A model generated the notes under the pieces. That model saw only the letters and a list, made by a program, of their open reading frames with translations. It made no database searches and was not told where the DNA came from. The translations under genes and the position numbers were made by a program. DNA of 64,000 bases from contig NZ_CP026538.1 in the NCBI RefSeq assembly GCF_004135975.1, forward strand, positions 3,968,001 through 4,032,000, in the 5' to 3' direction. Source of the DNA: Solidesulfovibrio carbinolicus. GTDB taxonomy: Bacteria > Desulfobacterota > Desulfovibrionia > Desulfovibrionales > Desulfovibrionaceae. Shown in pieces: positions 63,677-64,000 of the stretch (positions are counted from its first letter, which is position 1; the number at the start of each line of letters is the position of its first letter).

Positions 63677-64000
63677 ATGATCACCCACTCCCTGGGCTTT
63701 CCCCGCATGGGGCTGGCCCGCGAACTCAAGACCGCCCTTGAAGCCCGCTTCGCCGGGACCCTCGACGCCGCAGGACTGGCCCGCGTGGCGGCCGACCTGC
63801 GCCTGCGCCACTGGCGGCTCCAGGCCGCGGCCGGGATCGACCTCGTGCCGGTCGGCGATTTTTCCCTCTACGACCACATGCTCGATCTGGCCGTGCTTTT
63901 CGGCGTCGTGCCCGCCCGCTACGGCCATGCCGGCGGACCGGCGGACGAGGCCCTCTACTGGCGCATGGCCCGGGGCGAGGCCGGCACGGATGGCCGCGTC
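63677..64000 (+). CDS. metE: cobalamin-independent methionine synthase, N-terminal part
   Basis: The first 108 codons are present; the gene runs off the window. MITHSLGFPRMGLARELKTALE and VGDFSLYDHMLDLAVLFG match the N-terminal domain of MetE, which transfers a methyl group from methyltetrahydrofolate-glutamates to homocysteine. GGAGGA precedes the ATG. A B12 riboswitch and terminator lie directly upstream. Confidence 0.93.
   Translation, partial: MITHSLGFPRMGLARELKTALEARFAGTLDAAGLARVAADLRLRHWRLQAAAGIDLVPVGDFSLYDHMLDLAVLFGVVPARYGHAGGPADEALYWRMARGEAGTDGRV

Overview
The window comes from a GC-rich sulfate-reducing deltaproteobacterium of the Desulfovibrionaceae, most like the Solidesulfovibrio/Desulfovibrio magneticus-fructosivorans group. 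The main evidence is a complete aprBA and qmoABC plus qmoD set (APS reduction) at the right end. At the left end is a Desulfovibrio gigas-type molybdenum aldehyde oxidoreductase (Mop) with the DVU1557/DVU1558-type partners known from Desulfovibrio vulgaris. No rRNA, tRNA, CRISPR array, insertion sequence or prophage was seen.

Layout. 1-6.6 kb: minus-strand mop operon (molybdopterin-binding protein, Mop, Fe-S dicluster-binding protein, small redox protein). 7.2-9.8 kb: YjdF-like membrane protein, threonine dehydratase with ACT domain, and a one-domain asparaginase-like protein. 9.9-20.7 kb: two complete branched-chain/hydrophobic amino acid ABC operons (livKHMGF), the first headed by an IclR regulator, each with a perfect hairpin between livK and livH; a solitary HicB-like gene lies between them. 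21-25.9 kb: a CitT-type anion transporter preceded by a sigma-54-type promoter and repeated palindromic sites, next to a sigma-54 response regulator and its kinase. 26-32.2 kb: a hybrid PAS histidine kinase, then a GGDEF-EAL protein translationally overlapped with a PhnD-like binding protein.

32.4-37.6 kb: an EVE protein, a small zinc-ribbon protein and a CII-like regulator on the minus strand; then a second DASS transporter with a possible leader attenuator, dCMP deaminase and ribD on the plus strand. 37.6-39.4 kb: an AT-richer two-gene cassette, an ABC/SMC-like ATPase overlapping a PIN-domain nuclease. This is the best candidate for an undescribed, possibly anti-phage, system. 39.4-48.1 kb: a divergent ClpX-like ATPase, then cvpA-mazG, a class II photolyase, a TVP38 protein and a compact oxidative pentose-phosphate operon (gnd-zwf-pgl).

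48.1-54.3 kb: repeat-rich intergenic DNA followed by signalling and envelope genes (HD-GYP phosphodiesterase, LysM/EF-hand lipoprotein, GAF-SpoIIE phosphatase, a lysozyme-like protein, a Cys-rich protein). 54.4-62.6 kb: qmoABCD and aprBA in separate units, each with an intrinsic terminator. 63.3-64 kb: a cobalamin riboswitch with terminator ahead of metE, which runs off the window edge.
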